Origin: Rufibacter roseolus | GTDB lineage: Bacteria > Bacteroidota > Bacteroidia > Cytophagales > Hymenobacteraceae | DNA length: 64,000 bases | Direction of reading: 5' to 3' | Assembly: GCF_017916365.1 (NCBI RefSeq) | Contig: NZ_JAFMSU010000002.1 | Coordinates: 372,001-436,000, forward strand | In this document: piece by piece, positions 1 through 7,999 of the stretch | Layout: every line of letters starts with the position of its first letter | Numbering within the stretch: the stretch's first letter is position 1 | The notes under the pieces: generated by a model | Seen by the model: the letters and a program-made list of their open reading frames with translations, nothing else | Database searches by the model: none | What the model was told of the DNA's origin: nothing | Position numbers and translations under genes: made by a program

Positions 1-2
1 AA

Positions 3-413
3 CTCATTGCGGAAGATCAGTTGAATGTGTTGCGCACGGTGCGCCAATCCTTTCCCCGGCCCCTGGTGATCCGGCTGCATCGCTACGTGCGCATGCCCTA
101 CAAAGGCATCTCACTTACGCGGCAGAACATCATGCGCCGTGACCGCAACCAGTGCCAGTACTGCGGCTCCACCAGAAATCTCACGCTAGACCACATGGTG
201 CCCCGGTCCCGCGGCGGAGAGAGCACCTGGTACAACCTTATCACCGCCTGCGCCCGCTGCAACTCCAAAAAAGGAGATCGCACCCCAGAGGAGGTTTCCA
301 TGAAACTGTCCCGGAAACCTTACAAGCCCTCGTTGGTATCTTTTCTCAGGGACAGTATTCAGGACACAGACCACGTCTGGATCCCATTCCTGGCCGAACG
401 CGCCAGAGCCTAG
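3..413 (+). CDS. HNH endonuclease, 5' end outside window
   Basis: HNH-family nuclease, a metal-dependent DNA-cutting domain. The visible part shows two zinc-binding CxxC pairs (CQYC and CARCN) flanking the catalytic block LDHMVPRSRGG and a downstream N, the classic HNH layout. The frame is open to the left edge, and the family in Bacteroidetes has about 40 more N-terminal residues ahead of the conserved SFPRPLVIRLHRYV stretch. The true start therefore lies upstream of the window; the TTG at 21 is not a convincing start. Such short HNH proteins are widespread single genes in this phylum and their physiological role is not established. Confident in the family, not in the function. Confidence 0.85.
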   Translation, partial: LIAEDQLNVLRTVRQSFPRPLVIRLHRYVRMPYKGISLTRQNIMRRDRNQCQYCGSTRNLTLDHMVPRSRGGESTWYNLITACARCNSKKGDRTPEEVSMKLSRKPYKPSLVSFLRDSIQDTDHVWIPFLAERARA

Positions 414-434
414 AAATTGACTAAAATTACCCCT

Positions 435-1046
435 ATGTATAAACCTATTGTATTAAGCTTATTCTTGGCAGCCGGTTTGCTGCCCTTTGCCGCAGAAGCC
501 CAGGTTGCCCCTGCCAAAGAGAAGGCTGCCAACGTGAAGGAAACCAAAGCAAGTCCCTTGTACTTCCTGAAAACTGACTCGGCCAACGTACCTCTTTCTG
601 CTGCGGCCATCCAGGTAATGGATAAGGAGTGGATTGAATCCATCACGGTGCTGAAAGACAAGAATGCGGTAGAGCAGTTCGGGCCAAAGGGCAAGGACGG
701 TGTAATCCTGATTGAGATAAAGCCAGCGCAGGAGCGCACTTTCCTGCAAACCTTAAAGGACCCCAAATACACAGCTGCTGCGGAGAAGAATATACGATTA
801 GACGGTGGAGTAGGCAAAACCATGGCTGATCCTTTGTACTTTATCCAAACCAAAGCCGGGGAAGTGGCCGTGAGCAAAGAAGCCATCTCCAGCCTTAACC
901 CAGAATGGATCAAATCTATTAATGTCTTGAAGGGGGCTGAGGCCGAAAAACGGTTTAAAAAGCAGGGAGAGAACGGGGTGATCTTAATCACCCTTGCTGC
1001 GGAGAAGGAACAGGATGTTCTCAACCAGCTTAGAAACAAAAACTAA
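435..1046 (+). CDS. Exported protein with two tandem TonB-plug-like modules
   Basis: Start placed at ATG 435 rather than TTG 417 because it opens directly into a signal peptide (MYKPIVLSLFLAAGLLPFAAEAQ region, cleavage after AEA). The mature part is two copies of a module of about 60 residues: PLYFLKT...EWIESITVLKDKNAVEQFGPKG..GVILI and PLYFIQT...EWIKSINVLKGAEAEKRFKKQG..GVILI. The pattern LKDxxAxxxFGxxGxxGVILI is that of the plug of SusC-like TonB receptors and of the C-terminal tail of Bacteroidetes M56/BlaR1-like proteins, but no barrel or peptidase domain is present. A periplasmic location is likely; function is unknown. It starts 21 bases after the HNH gene stop. Confidence 0.75.
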   Translation: MYKPIVLSLFLAAGLLPFAAEAQVAPAKEKAANVKETKASPLYFLKTDSANVPLSAAAIQVMDKEWIESITVLKDKNAVEQFGPKGKDGVILIEIKPAQERTFLQTLKDPKYTAAAEKNIRLDGGVGKTMADPLYFIQTKAGEVAVSKEAISSLNPEWIKSINVLKGAEAEKRFKKQGENGVILITLAAEKEQDVLNQLRNKN

Positions 1047-1070
1047 AGTAGTTCACTTGAAAGCAGGAGG

Positions 1071-1107
1071 CGTTTAGCGCCTTTTTCTTTGAAAACAGGT
1101 CTAAAAC
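1071..1107. repeat. Dispersed hairpin element (copy 1)
   Basis: Degenerate copy of the window-wide palindromic element: CGTTTAG on the left, GAAAACAGG near the centre, CTAAAAC on the right. It lies 25 bases past the stop of the plug-module gene. Confidence 0.6.
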
Positions 1108-1186
1108 CCTGAATTTAAGATCCTCTAACTGTTGGCAGTTTCTGCGGGATAGCTACCGCAAGTTGAATATTGTTTAAGGTTAACTA

Positions 1187-1233
1187 AAGCCGTTTTAGGC
1201 CTCCTTTTCTGAAAAGGGGCTTAAAACGGCTTT
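1187..1233 (+). terminator. Dispersed hairpin element (copy 2), terminator-like
   Basis: AAGCCGTTTTAGGCC pairs with GGCTTAAAACGGCTT across a TTTTCTGAAAA centre and is followed by TTTTC. It is a good copy of the dispersed hairpin family and can act as a Rho-independent terminator for the upstream gene. Confidence 0.75.
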
Positions 1234-1299
1234 TCATTTATAGGGCTTTCTCAATGTATTTGGTTTTCAAAGAGATTTGCAGAAGTGTGGGCGCAAATC

Positions 1300-1330
1300 T
1301 TGGATAGCGGAAGAGGTTTTTGTACCTTTG
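1300..1330 (+). promoter_or_regulatory. rpsA promoter (Bacteroidetes type)
   Basis: The -7 element TACCTTTG at 1323-1330 matches TAnnTTTG exactly. A TTGG at 1300-1303 stands 19 bases upstream in the -33 position. It predicts a leader of roughly 110 bases before the rpsA start. Confidence 0.7.
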
Positions 1331-1448
1331 CGCCGCGTTCAAGGTGAATGCCCCTGGCCCAATGTCTGGGAAAGGGATGTAAAATAAGCTGCGGCTTGGC
1401 AAGTGGTTCTGTGTCATGTCGTTATATTTTGTGAACCAGCATAGCAAT

Positions 1449-3341
1449 ATGGCAAATTTAGAAGATTTTGACTGGGGCAAATTTGAGTCTCAGGGTTTCG
1501 GCGGCGCGTACTCTCCTGCAGAGCGTGCTGAGATGGAACAAATGTATGCCGACACCCTGAACACCGTTCAGGAAGAGGAAGTGATCAAAGGTACCGTTGT
1601 TGGTATCACCGATCGCGACGTGATCCTGAACATCGGCTTCAAGTCTGATGGTCTGGTACCGGTTTCAGAATTCCGCGACATGCCGGACCTGAAAATCGGG
1701 GACGAGGTGGAGGTATTCATTGAGGACCAGGAAGACCCTAATGGCCAATTGATCCTGTCCCGCAAGAAAGCCAAAATCGTGAAAGCGTGGGAGATGATCT
1801 ACGGCGCTTTGGAGAACGACACTGTACTGGAAGGCGTAGTGAAACGCAGAACCAAAGGTGGTCTGATCACCGACCTGTATGGCGTAGAAGCCTTCTTACC
1901 AGGTTCACAAATTGATGTGAAGCCTATCCGCGACTTCGACATTTATGTAGGTCGTAAGATGGAAGTGAAAGTGGTGAAAATCAACGCCGCTTTTGATAAC
2001 GTAGTAGTATCGCACAAAGTCCTGATCGAAAAAGATTTGGAGCAGCAGCGCGCCGCTATCCTGAACAACCTGGAAAAAGGTCAGGTTCTGGAAGGTGTGA
2101 TCAAAAACATGACCAACTTCGGTGTGTTCATCGACCTGGGTGGTGTAGATGGTCTGTTGCACATCACCGATATTTCATGGGGACGCATCAACCACCCGCA
2201 AGAGGTGTTGGAGCTAGACCAGAAAGTAAACGTGGTAGTGTTGGATTTCGACGACGACAAGAAACGTATTTCTTTGGGTATGAAGCAATTGACTGCTCAC
2301 CCTTGGGATGCTCTTCCTGCCGAAGTGGAAGTTGGCTCACGCGTACGTGGCAAGATTGTGAACGTAGCAGATTACGGTGCGTTCTTAGAACTGATGCCAG
2401 GCGTAGAAGGCTTGATTCACGTATCAGAAATGTCATGGTCTCAGCACCTGCGCAACCCACAAGACTTCATCAAGCAAGGTGACGAGATTGAGGCTGTTGT
2501 GTTGACAATGGACCGCAATGACCGCAAAATGTCTCTGGGCATTAAGCAATTGACCGAAGATCCTTGGACCAAAGAAGATGTATTGACCAAATATGCAGTT
2601 GGAACTAAGCACACTGGTGTGGTTAGAAACCTGACAAACTTTGGTCTGTTCATTGAACTGGAAGAAGGTGTAGACGGTCTGGTTCACGTGTCTGACCTGT
2701 CCTGGACTAAGAAAATCAAACACCCATCTGAGTTCGTGAAAGTTGGTGACAGATTAGACGTAGTGGTTCTGGAGCTTGATGCTGCTGCCCGTCGTCTGGC
2801 CCTTGGTCACAAACAACTGGAAGAGAACCCATGGGATACTTTCGCTACCGTATTCAACGTAGGTTCTACGCACAAAGCAACCGTGTTGGAGAAATCTGAC
2901 CGTGGTGCTACCCTGGAACTGCCTTACGGTATTGAAGGATTCGCCTTCCCTAAAGGTCTGGTGAAAGAAGACGGTTCTCCGGTTGAAGCTGGTGAGCAAG
3001 TAGAATTCAAAGTAACTGAGTTCTCTAAAGAAGATCGTAAGATCATCTTGTCGCACACTGCCGTTCACACTGCCCAGCCAGAAGACGCCAAGCGTAAGAA
3101 GTTTGAGAAGAAAGATGCTCCTGCTGCCGGCGCCCCTAAAGCTGCCGCAGCCCCAGCTATTCCTAAGAAAGAAGAAGTACGTTCTACTTTAGGTGACCTG
3201 GACGCCCTTTCTGCTCTGAAAGACCAGATGATGGAAAGCGAAAAAGAAGCCGGTGAGAAGAAATTAGCCGCTGCCGCTCAGGCCCGTGCTAGCAAGTCTA
3301 CCGATGCTGCTGACGCTGACACAACTGAATCTGCTGAGTAA
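1449..3341 (+). CDS. rpsA: 30S ribosomal protein S1
   Basis: S1 binds mRNA on the 30S subunit and assists initiation, which matters in this phylum because Shine-Dalgarno use is weak. The product is 630 residues with a chain of S1/OB repeats, recognised by recurring signatures such as GVIKNMTNFGVFIDL, GLLHITDISW, GLIHVSEMSW and GLVHVSDLSW. The C-terminal tail (last ~90 residues) is Ala/Lys/Glu-rich and low in complexity. The start MANLEDFDWGKFE at 1449 is preferred over an in-frame ATG at 1416, because family members begin with this acidic stretch and the extra 11 residues look like leader sequence. It is monocistronic, with its own promoter and terminator. Confidence 0.97.
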   Translation: MANLEDFDWGKFESQGFGGAYSPAERAEMEQMYADTLNTVQEEEVIKGTVVGITDRDVILNIGFKSDGLVPVSEFRDMPDLKIGDEVEVFIEDQEDPNGQLILSRKKAKIVKAWEMIYGALENDTVLEGVVKRRTKGGLITDLYGVEAFLPGSQIDVKPIRDFDIYVGRKMEVKVVKINAAFDNVVVSHKVLIEKDLEQQRAAILNNLEKGQVLEGVIKNMTNFGVFIDLGGVDGLLHITDISWGRINHPQEVLELDQKVNVVVLDFDDDKKRISLGMKQLTAHPWDALPAEVEVGSRVRGKIVNVADYGAFLELMPGVEGLIHVSEMSWSQHLRNPQDFIKQGDEIEAVVLTMDRNDRKMSLGIKQLTEDPWTKEDVLTKYAVGTKHTGVVRNLTNFGLFIELEEGVDGLVHVSDLSWTKKIKHPSEFVKVGDRLDVVVLELDAAARRLALGHKQLEENPWDTFATVFNVGSTHKATVLEKSDRGATLELPYGIEGFAFPKGLVKEDGSPVEAGEQVEFKVTEFSKEDRKIILSHTAVHTAQPEDAKRKKFEKKDAPAAGAPKAAAAPAIPKKEEVRSTLGDLDALSALKDQMMESEKEAGEKKLAAAAQARASKSTDAADADTTESAE

Positions 3342-3370
3342 TTCATAGGTAGGAAACTACCAGATTTGGA

Positions 3371-3401
3371 AAGAGCCTCCGCAAGGAGGCTCTTTTTTTT
3401 A
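3371..3401 (+). terminator. rpsA terminator
   Basis: AAGAGCCTCC and GGAGGCTCTT with a GCAA loop, followed by a run of T. It is 30 bases past the rpsA stop. Confidence 0.92.
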
Positions 3402-3429
3402 CACCTTTTTTGAAAAAAGTTGCCTCAGG

Positions 3430-3461
3430 GTTGTGACCGTATTAATTCCTGTCTATATTTG
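3430..3461 (+). promoter_or_regulatory. tRNA-Cys promoter
   Basis: GTTG at 3430-3433, a 20-base spacer, then TATATTTG at 3454-3461 (exact TAnnTTTG). It ends 13 bases before the tRNA 5' end, as expected for a short-leader tRNA transcript. Confidence 0.78.
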
Positions 3462-3474
3462 CACTCCCAATCAC

Positions 3475-3545
3475 GGTAACGTGGCCGAGTGGCTAGGCAG
3501 AGCTCTGCAAAAGCTCGTACAGCGGTTCGAATCCGCTCGTTACCT
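3475..3545 (+). tRNA. tRNA-Cys (anticodon GCA)
   Basis: The full cloverleaf can be drawn. The acceptor stem is GGTAACG with CGTTACC (7 of 7 pairs); the D arm carries GCC/GGC; the anticodon stem GAGCT/AGCTC encloses the loop CTGCAAA, giving anticodon GCA; the T arm is AGCGG-TTCGAAT-CCGCT. The discriminator base is T, as in tRNA-Cys. CCA is not encoded. It is a single tRNA between rpsA and a terminator. Confidence 0.96.
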
Positions 3546-3556
3546 CTCCTGAAAAA

Positions 3557-3582
3557 GCCTGCTCATTTTGAGCAGGCTTTTC
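3557..3582 (+). terminator. tRNA-Cys terminator
   Basis: GCCTGCTCA pairs with TGAGCAGGC and is followed by TTTTC, 12 bases after the tRNA. A half copy of the dispersed element (TGTTTTCAGGCCCAAAACG) follows at 3583-3601. Confidence 0.88.
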
Positions 3583-3601
3583 TGTTTTCAGGCCCAAAAC
3601 G

Positions 3602-4227
3602 TCTCTTCTATAAACCAGCCTATTTCTCCAACTCAGTCTCCGGCAAAACAATTCAGACCATACAATCCGGAACACCCTTCTAATTCATCCCCTATTTATT
3701 TGCCTTTATTTTTTGCCTCTTCCTTTAATAGAGATATTCTGTATTTTGTTTTATCCTTCTATATAAATTTATATAGCTCGCTTTTAAGTGCACCTAATTA
3801 CAGTAAGTAACTCATTATCAATTACCCTTGATTTACTTCGCAAATCAAAGCCAATAAAAGACAGAATTACCTAACCATACCAGCAAGTGCCGGTTTGGGT
3901 GTAAAGTATAGTTATATAACAAATTGTGAATCTTGTCGCATTTTAGCCGGAGTTTATTACACATTTTTTAAACTTATACGTATAATTTAGTATATACTTT
4001 ATTTTTGAGCTGTACTTAACCTTCATCTAAGTAGTTTCCGCAGCTTTTTTTACGGTAAATCCTATATATTCTAATTCTGTAATCTTTTGGCTTGGTTATG
4101 CGTATGCCGAGACATCCGCCAGGACCATATTAGGTTAAAAAGCTTTCAATTTCCCTTTAAAAAGAAATAGGTAAAACAGAAATAAAAGCTGAGACTTTTG
4201 GCTCTGGCAATTGATAATTGCAGGAAC
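3602..4227 (+). promoter_or_regulatory. AT-rich gap and presumed cph operon leader
   Basis: No gene is convincing in this 626-base AT-rich stretch. It holds a small hairpin (TTGATTT/AAATCAA, 3828-3848), a perfect 12-base palindrome TTATACGTATAA at 3974-3985, and a TATTTTTG (-7 type, 4000-4007) 15 bases after it. No TTTG stands at the -33 position, which the palindrome occupies instead, so an activator- or repressor-controlled promoter for the cyanophycin genes with a leader of about 215 bases is possible. This is inference only. Confidence 0.35.
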
Positions 4228-5127
4228 ATGAGCAAAAAACAAACAGAAAAGGCAGGGTCTAAAAGCGATAATTTAAGGCAAGCTATTGAGGGTAAGGTGC
4301 CTAGTGGAACATTGATTGCCATAGGTGGTGCAGAAAACAAAGGAGACGAGCCAGAGGATGACTCCATGAACTCAGAGAATGCCAACTTTGAGAAGACTGA
4401 GATTCTCAGTCGGTTTGTAAAAGAGTTAAAAGGAAGAAATCCTTTGGTGCTGGTTATTCCTACGGCATCGTCTTTACCAGAAGAGTTGGGGCCTTCTTAT
4501 GTGAAGGTTTTCCATGATCTCAAGGTGAAAAACGTGGAAGTGGTGGATATCCGCAACCGGGAAGATGCCTGTAAAGAAGAATACATAGAGTTGGTAAGGA
4601 AAGCGGCCGGAATCATGTTCACAGGCGGCGACCAACTCAAGCTTACTTCTATTCTGGGTGGAACGGATTTCATGCGCCTGATCAAAGAACGGTATTACAA
4701 CGATTCTTTGGTGGTGGGCGGCACCAGCGCAGGAGCGGCCGCCATGTCAACCCAGATGATCTACCAGGGTATGAGCGGGGCTGGCTTCATCAAAGGATCG
4801 GTGAGTATTACGGCTGGTCTGGAGCTTTTGAATGATGTGGCCATTGACACCCATTTTATAACCCGGGGCCGTATAGTACGTATGGCGCAGATGCTGGCCA
4901 CCAACCCAACTTTTATTGGGGTGGGGCTTGAGGAAGACACCGGAATAGTAGTGAAAGAAGGAAAAGAACTTGAAGTAATAGGAAGTGGCCTGGTGGTAAT
5001 TGTAGATGGCCGCGGCAGTACGCATACCAATATATATGAGGTGGAGGAAGGTGTTCCTGTCACCATGAGAGACCTAAAGGTGCATCTTCTGGGAAAAGGA
5101 GATACGTACACGCTGGAAATTTTTTAA
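4228..5127 (+). CDS. cphB: Cyanophycinase (peptidase S51)
   Basis: Cyanophycinase cuts the storage polymer cyanophycin to beta-Asp-Arg dipeptides. The start ATG 4228 has an AGGA seven bases upstream and replaces a TTG ten codons earlier. The product is 299 residues. The nucleophile elbow GGTSAGAA (Ser about residue 167) matches the S51 family, as do an IAIGGAENKG strand near the N terminus, VIPTASS, FTGGDQLKL and TRGRIVRM with neighbouring GVGLEEDTGIVV. No signal peptide is seen, so it is cytoplasmic. It lies 40 bases upstream of cyanophycin synthetase in the same direction, so the two probably form an operon. Confidence 0.93.
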   Translation: MSKKQTEKAGSKSDNLRQAIEGKVPSGTLIAIGGAENKGDEPEDDSMNSENANFEKTEILSRFVKELKGRNPLVLVIPTASSLPEELGPSYVKVFHDLKVKNVEVVDIRNREDACKEEYIELVRKAAGIMFTGGDQLKLTSILGGTDFMRLIKERYYNDSLVVGGTSAGAAAMSTQMIYQGMSGAGFIKGSVSITAGLELLNDVAIDTHFITRGRIVRMAQMLATNPTFIGVGLEEDTGIVVKEGKELEVIGSGLVVIVDGRGSTHTNIYEVEEGVPVTMRDLKVHLLGKGDTYTLEIF

Positions 5128-5167
5128 CTATTCAACATCGCCGCATTCATATTAGATTAAACAATCT

Positions 5168-7807
5168 ATGAAAATCGCTGAACTACGCATTATGCGAGGA
5201 CCAAACTATTGGTCTGTAAAACACCCCAAAATTGTAGTGCTCAAACTGGACATGGATGAATTTGCCGGGGTGCTCACCACCGATATCCCCGGTTTCCCTG
5301 ACAGGCTGGAAACCATGTTCCCCGGAATGGTCCTGCACCGTAGCACCGAAGGCCAGGAGGGAGGCTACCTGAGAAGAGTAAGAGAAGAAGGCGTACCGCT
5401 GAGCAATGTAGTGGAGCACGTGGCATTGGAGCTGCAAACCCTGGGCGGCATGAACTCAGGCTTCGGCCGTACTTACCCCGCCCCACAGCCAGGTTTTGAA
5501 TACGTGGTATTTTCTTACCAGGAAGAGAAAGCAGGGGAGTATGCGGCGGAGGCAGCCATCAGGGTCACCACGGCCCTCGCCAGAAATGAACCATATGACA
5601 TTACCCCGGATGTAGAGGAACTGCACGAAATCCGCGAAGATGAACACATCGGGCCCAGTACTTATTCCATCGTCTCTGAGGCGGTGGCGCGGGGCATTCC
5701 TTATATCCGCCTGAACAAAAGCTCTCTTATTCAATTAGGCTACGGCGTGCACCAGAAGCGCATCCAGGCCACTATGACCTGCCGCACGGCTGCTTTTGCC
5801 GTGGAGATCGCCGGCGATAAGAGCGCCACCAAAGACATGCTGGCCGAGGCTGGCGTACCGGTGCCCAAAGGAGAGATCGTGTACACCGTAGAAGAACTCA
5901 GGGACGCTATCCAGTGGCTTGGGTACCCCATTGTGACCAAACCCCTGGACGGAAATCATGGCAAAGGCGCCGGTATCAATATCCGGAACTGGGAAGATGC
6001 CGTGGCTGGCTTTGAGGTAGCCCTGCAGTACTGCAAGGCTGACAAAGCCGTCATCGTAGAACAGTTCATCGAAGGCTATGACTTCCGGTTACTGGTGGTG
6101 AACAAGAAGTTTGTGGCGGCGGCTAAGCGCACTCCTGCCATGGTGGTGGGCGACGGCGCCTCTACCGTGCAGCAACTCATTGACCAGGTCAACAGCGATC
6201 CTCGCCGCGGGGTAGGCCACGAAAAGGTGCTCACCCGCATCAACGTGGACAAAGACACCTACGGCATGCTGGAGAAGAAAGGCTACACCTTGGATACCGT
6301 TGTGCCCGCAGGGGAGCAGCTCTTCCTGAAAAGCACCGCCAACCTCTCTACCGGAGGTACCGCCACCGACGTGACCGACCTGATTGACCCCTACAACGTA
6401 CTGATGGCCGAGCGAATTGCCGGCACCATTGGCCTGGATATCTGCGGGATTGACGTGGTGACCTCAGATATTGCCATTCCGTTACCCGAGGCCCGCGGTG
6501 CTGTGATTGAGGTGAATGCCGCGCCCGGCTTCCGGATGCACGTATCACCTACTGAGGGCTTGCCCCGCAACGTGGCAGATCCGGTGATTGAGATGCTCTT
6601 CCCGGACAATTGCCCTTCCCGTATTCCGATCATCGCTATCACAGGTACCAACGGTAAAACCACGACTACGCGCCTCATCGCGCATATGGTGAAATCGGTG
6701 GGCTACCAGGTTGGTTTCACTACCACAGACGGCATCTACATACAGGATACACTTTTGGAGAAAGGCGACACCACGGGCTCTAAAAGCGCCGAGTTTGTGT
6801 TGCGGGACCCTACCGTAAACTTCGCGGTATTAGAGTGCGCCCGGGGCGGGATGCTGCGCTCAGGCTTAGGCTTCCAGCAGTGCGACATTGGCATTGTAAC
6901 CAACGTGGCCGAAGACCACATGGGCCTCCGTGATATCAATACCCTGGAAGACATGGCCCGCGTGAAAGCCGTGGTGCCCAAAAGTGTAAGCAAAACCGGC
7001 TACGCCATCCTCAACGCCGATGATGACAACGTCTTCAACATGGCCAAGGAACTGGAATGTAAGGTGGCTTTCTTCAGTATGGACGAGAATAATCCGCGTA
7101 TCCTGAAGCATGTGGCCGAGGGTGGTTTGGCGGCCGTGTTTGAGAATGGTTTTATCTCTATTTTCAAAAACACCTACAAAATACGGGTAGACCGCGTAGC
7201 AGATATTCCGCTTACTTTTGGAGGGCGCGCCAAGTTCAATATTGAGAACGTATTGGCTGCTACGCTGGCCGGTTATGTTTCCCGCTTTGAGATATCAGAG
7301 ATCAAAACGGCGCTGCGTACGTTCCTGCCATCGGCCACCAAGACACCGGGCAGAATGAACATGTTCAAGTTCCCAACCTTTGAGGTGCTCGTAGACTATG
7401 CTCACAACCCGGCCGGTATGAAAGGGGTGGCTGACTTCCTGCAGAACGTGGATGCCCGCAAGCGCGTGGGTATTGTGGCTGGCGTAGGTGACCGCCGCAA
7501 CGAGGACATGGTGGAACTGGGTAAAATGGCGGCGCAGATGTTTGATGAGATCATCATCAGGTCAGACAAAGACCTGCGGGGCCGCACCGCCGAGGAAATC
7601 AACCATTACGTGATCCAGGGCATTGAGCAGGTTGACCCTAACAAACCTTATAAGGTAATCGGTCAGGAAATGGTGGCCATCGCCTACGCCCTGGAGCACG
7701 CAGAACGCAACTCCTTCATCACTATCTTCTCAGAGGATATTCCGGAGGCCATCAGAATGATTGAGAACTTCAAAGTAATCCAGGACCGGAGAGTGATGGT
7801 AGACTAG
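5168..7807 (+). CDS. cphA: Cyanophycin synthetase
   Basis: CphA makes multi-L-arginyl-poly-L-aspartate from Asp, Arg and ATP without a ribosome. The 879 residues fit the full-length enzyme. They comprise an N-terminal domain (about 1-160), an ATP-grasp domain (about 215-470, with VTKPLDGNHGKGAGI and EVNAAPGFRMH) and a C-terminal Mur-ligase-like domain with the P-loop GTNGKTTTTR near residue 492 and DYAHNPAGM near 743. Both ATP-using centres look intact. Preceded by cphB; a bidirectional terminator follows. The pairing with cphB argues that the product is true cyanophycin, but substrate choice cannot be read from sequence. Confidence 0.95.
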   Translation: MKIAELRIMRGPNYWSVKHPKIVVLKLDMDEFAGVLTTDIPGFPDRLETMFPGMVLHRSTEGQEGGYLRRVREEGVPLSNVVEHVALELQTLGGMNSGFGRTYPAPQPGFEYVVFSYQEEKAGEYAAEAAIRVTTALARNEPYDITPDVEELHEIREDEHIGPSTYSIVSEAVARGIPYIRLNKSSLIQLGYGVHQKRIQATMTCRTAAFAVEIAGDKSATKDMLAEAGVPVPKGEIVYTVEELRDAIQWLGYPIVTKPLDGNHGKGAGINIRNWEDAVAGFEVALQYCKADKAVIVEQFIEGYDFRLLVVNKKFVAAAKRTPAMVVGDGASTVQQLIDQVNSDPRRGVGHEKVLTRINVDKDTYGMLEKKGYTLDTVVPAGEQLFLKSTANLSTGGTATDVTDLIDPYNVLMAERIAGTIGLDICGIDVVTSDIAIPLPEARGAVIEVNAAPGFRMHVSPTEGLPRNVADPVIEMLFPDNCPSRIPIIAITGTNGKTTTTRLIAHMVKSVGYQVGFTTTDGIYIQDTLLEKGDTTGSKSAEFVLRDPTVNFAVLECARGGMLRSGLGFQQCDIGIVTNVAEDHMGLRDINTLEDMARVKAVVPKSVSKTGYAILNADDDNVFNMAKELECKVAFFSMDENNPRILKHVAEGGLAAVFENGFISIFKNTYKIRVDRVADIPLTFGGRAKFNIENVLAATLAGYVSRFEISEIKTALRTFLPSATKTPGRMNMFKFPTFEVLVDYAHNPAGMKGVADFLQNVDARKRVGIVAGVGDRRNEDMVELGKMAAQMFDEIIIRSDKDLRGRTAEEINHYVIQGIEQVDPNKPYKVIGQEMVAIAYALEHAERNSFITIFSEDIPEAIRMIENFKVIQDRRVMVD

Positions 7808-7817
7808 TCTTTAATGT

Positions 7818-7937
7818 GGAGATTTGGAGATGTGAAAATTTGGAGATGATTGAATTAGCCATTTACAAATTTCCACATCTTCAAATCTCCTAATCACTTA
7901 ATCTCTCAATCACTCAATCATTCATTCACTCAATCAT
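7818..7937. repeat. Inverted repeat plus short tandem repeats after cphA
   Basis: The arms 7818-7841 and 7867-7890 are complementary at 22 of 24 positions (GGAGATTTGGAGATGTG on the left). They are followed by degenerate tandem words TCAATCAC/TCATTCAC from 7891 to 7937. The word ATTTGGAGATGTG...ATTTGGAGATG recurs in reverse orientation near 32031-32062 (about 24 of 27 matches). Confidence 0.7.
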
Positions 7938-7979
7938 AAAAATAGCCCCGAAACGTACCAACGTTTCGGGGCTATTTTT
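7938..7979. terminator. Bidirectional terminator cphA / coiled-coil gene
   Basis: A 19-base perfect stem (AAAAATAGCCCCGAAACGT with its complement) and a four-base loop. A/T runs on both sides serve the convergent genes. Confidence 0.93.
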
Positions 7980-7999
7980 ATGATCTGAAGTAGAAGCGG

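Noticed and set aside
3602-3810. Short reading frames after tRNA-Cys
   Set aside because: Composition is AT-rich and unlike neighbouring genes, with no promoter match or recognisable protein pattern.
7891-7937. CRISPR-like array
   Set aside because: The repeat words are 7-9 bases long, degenerate and without spacers; there are no cas genes nearby.
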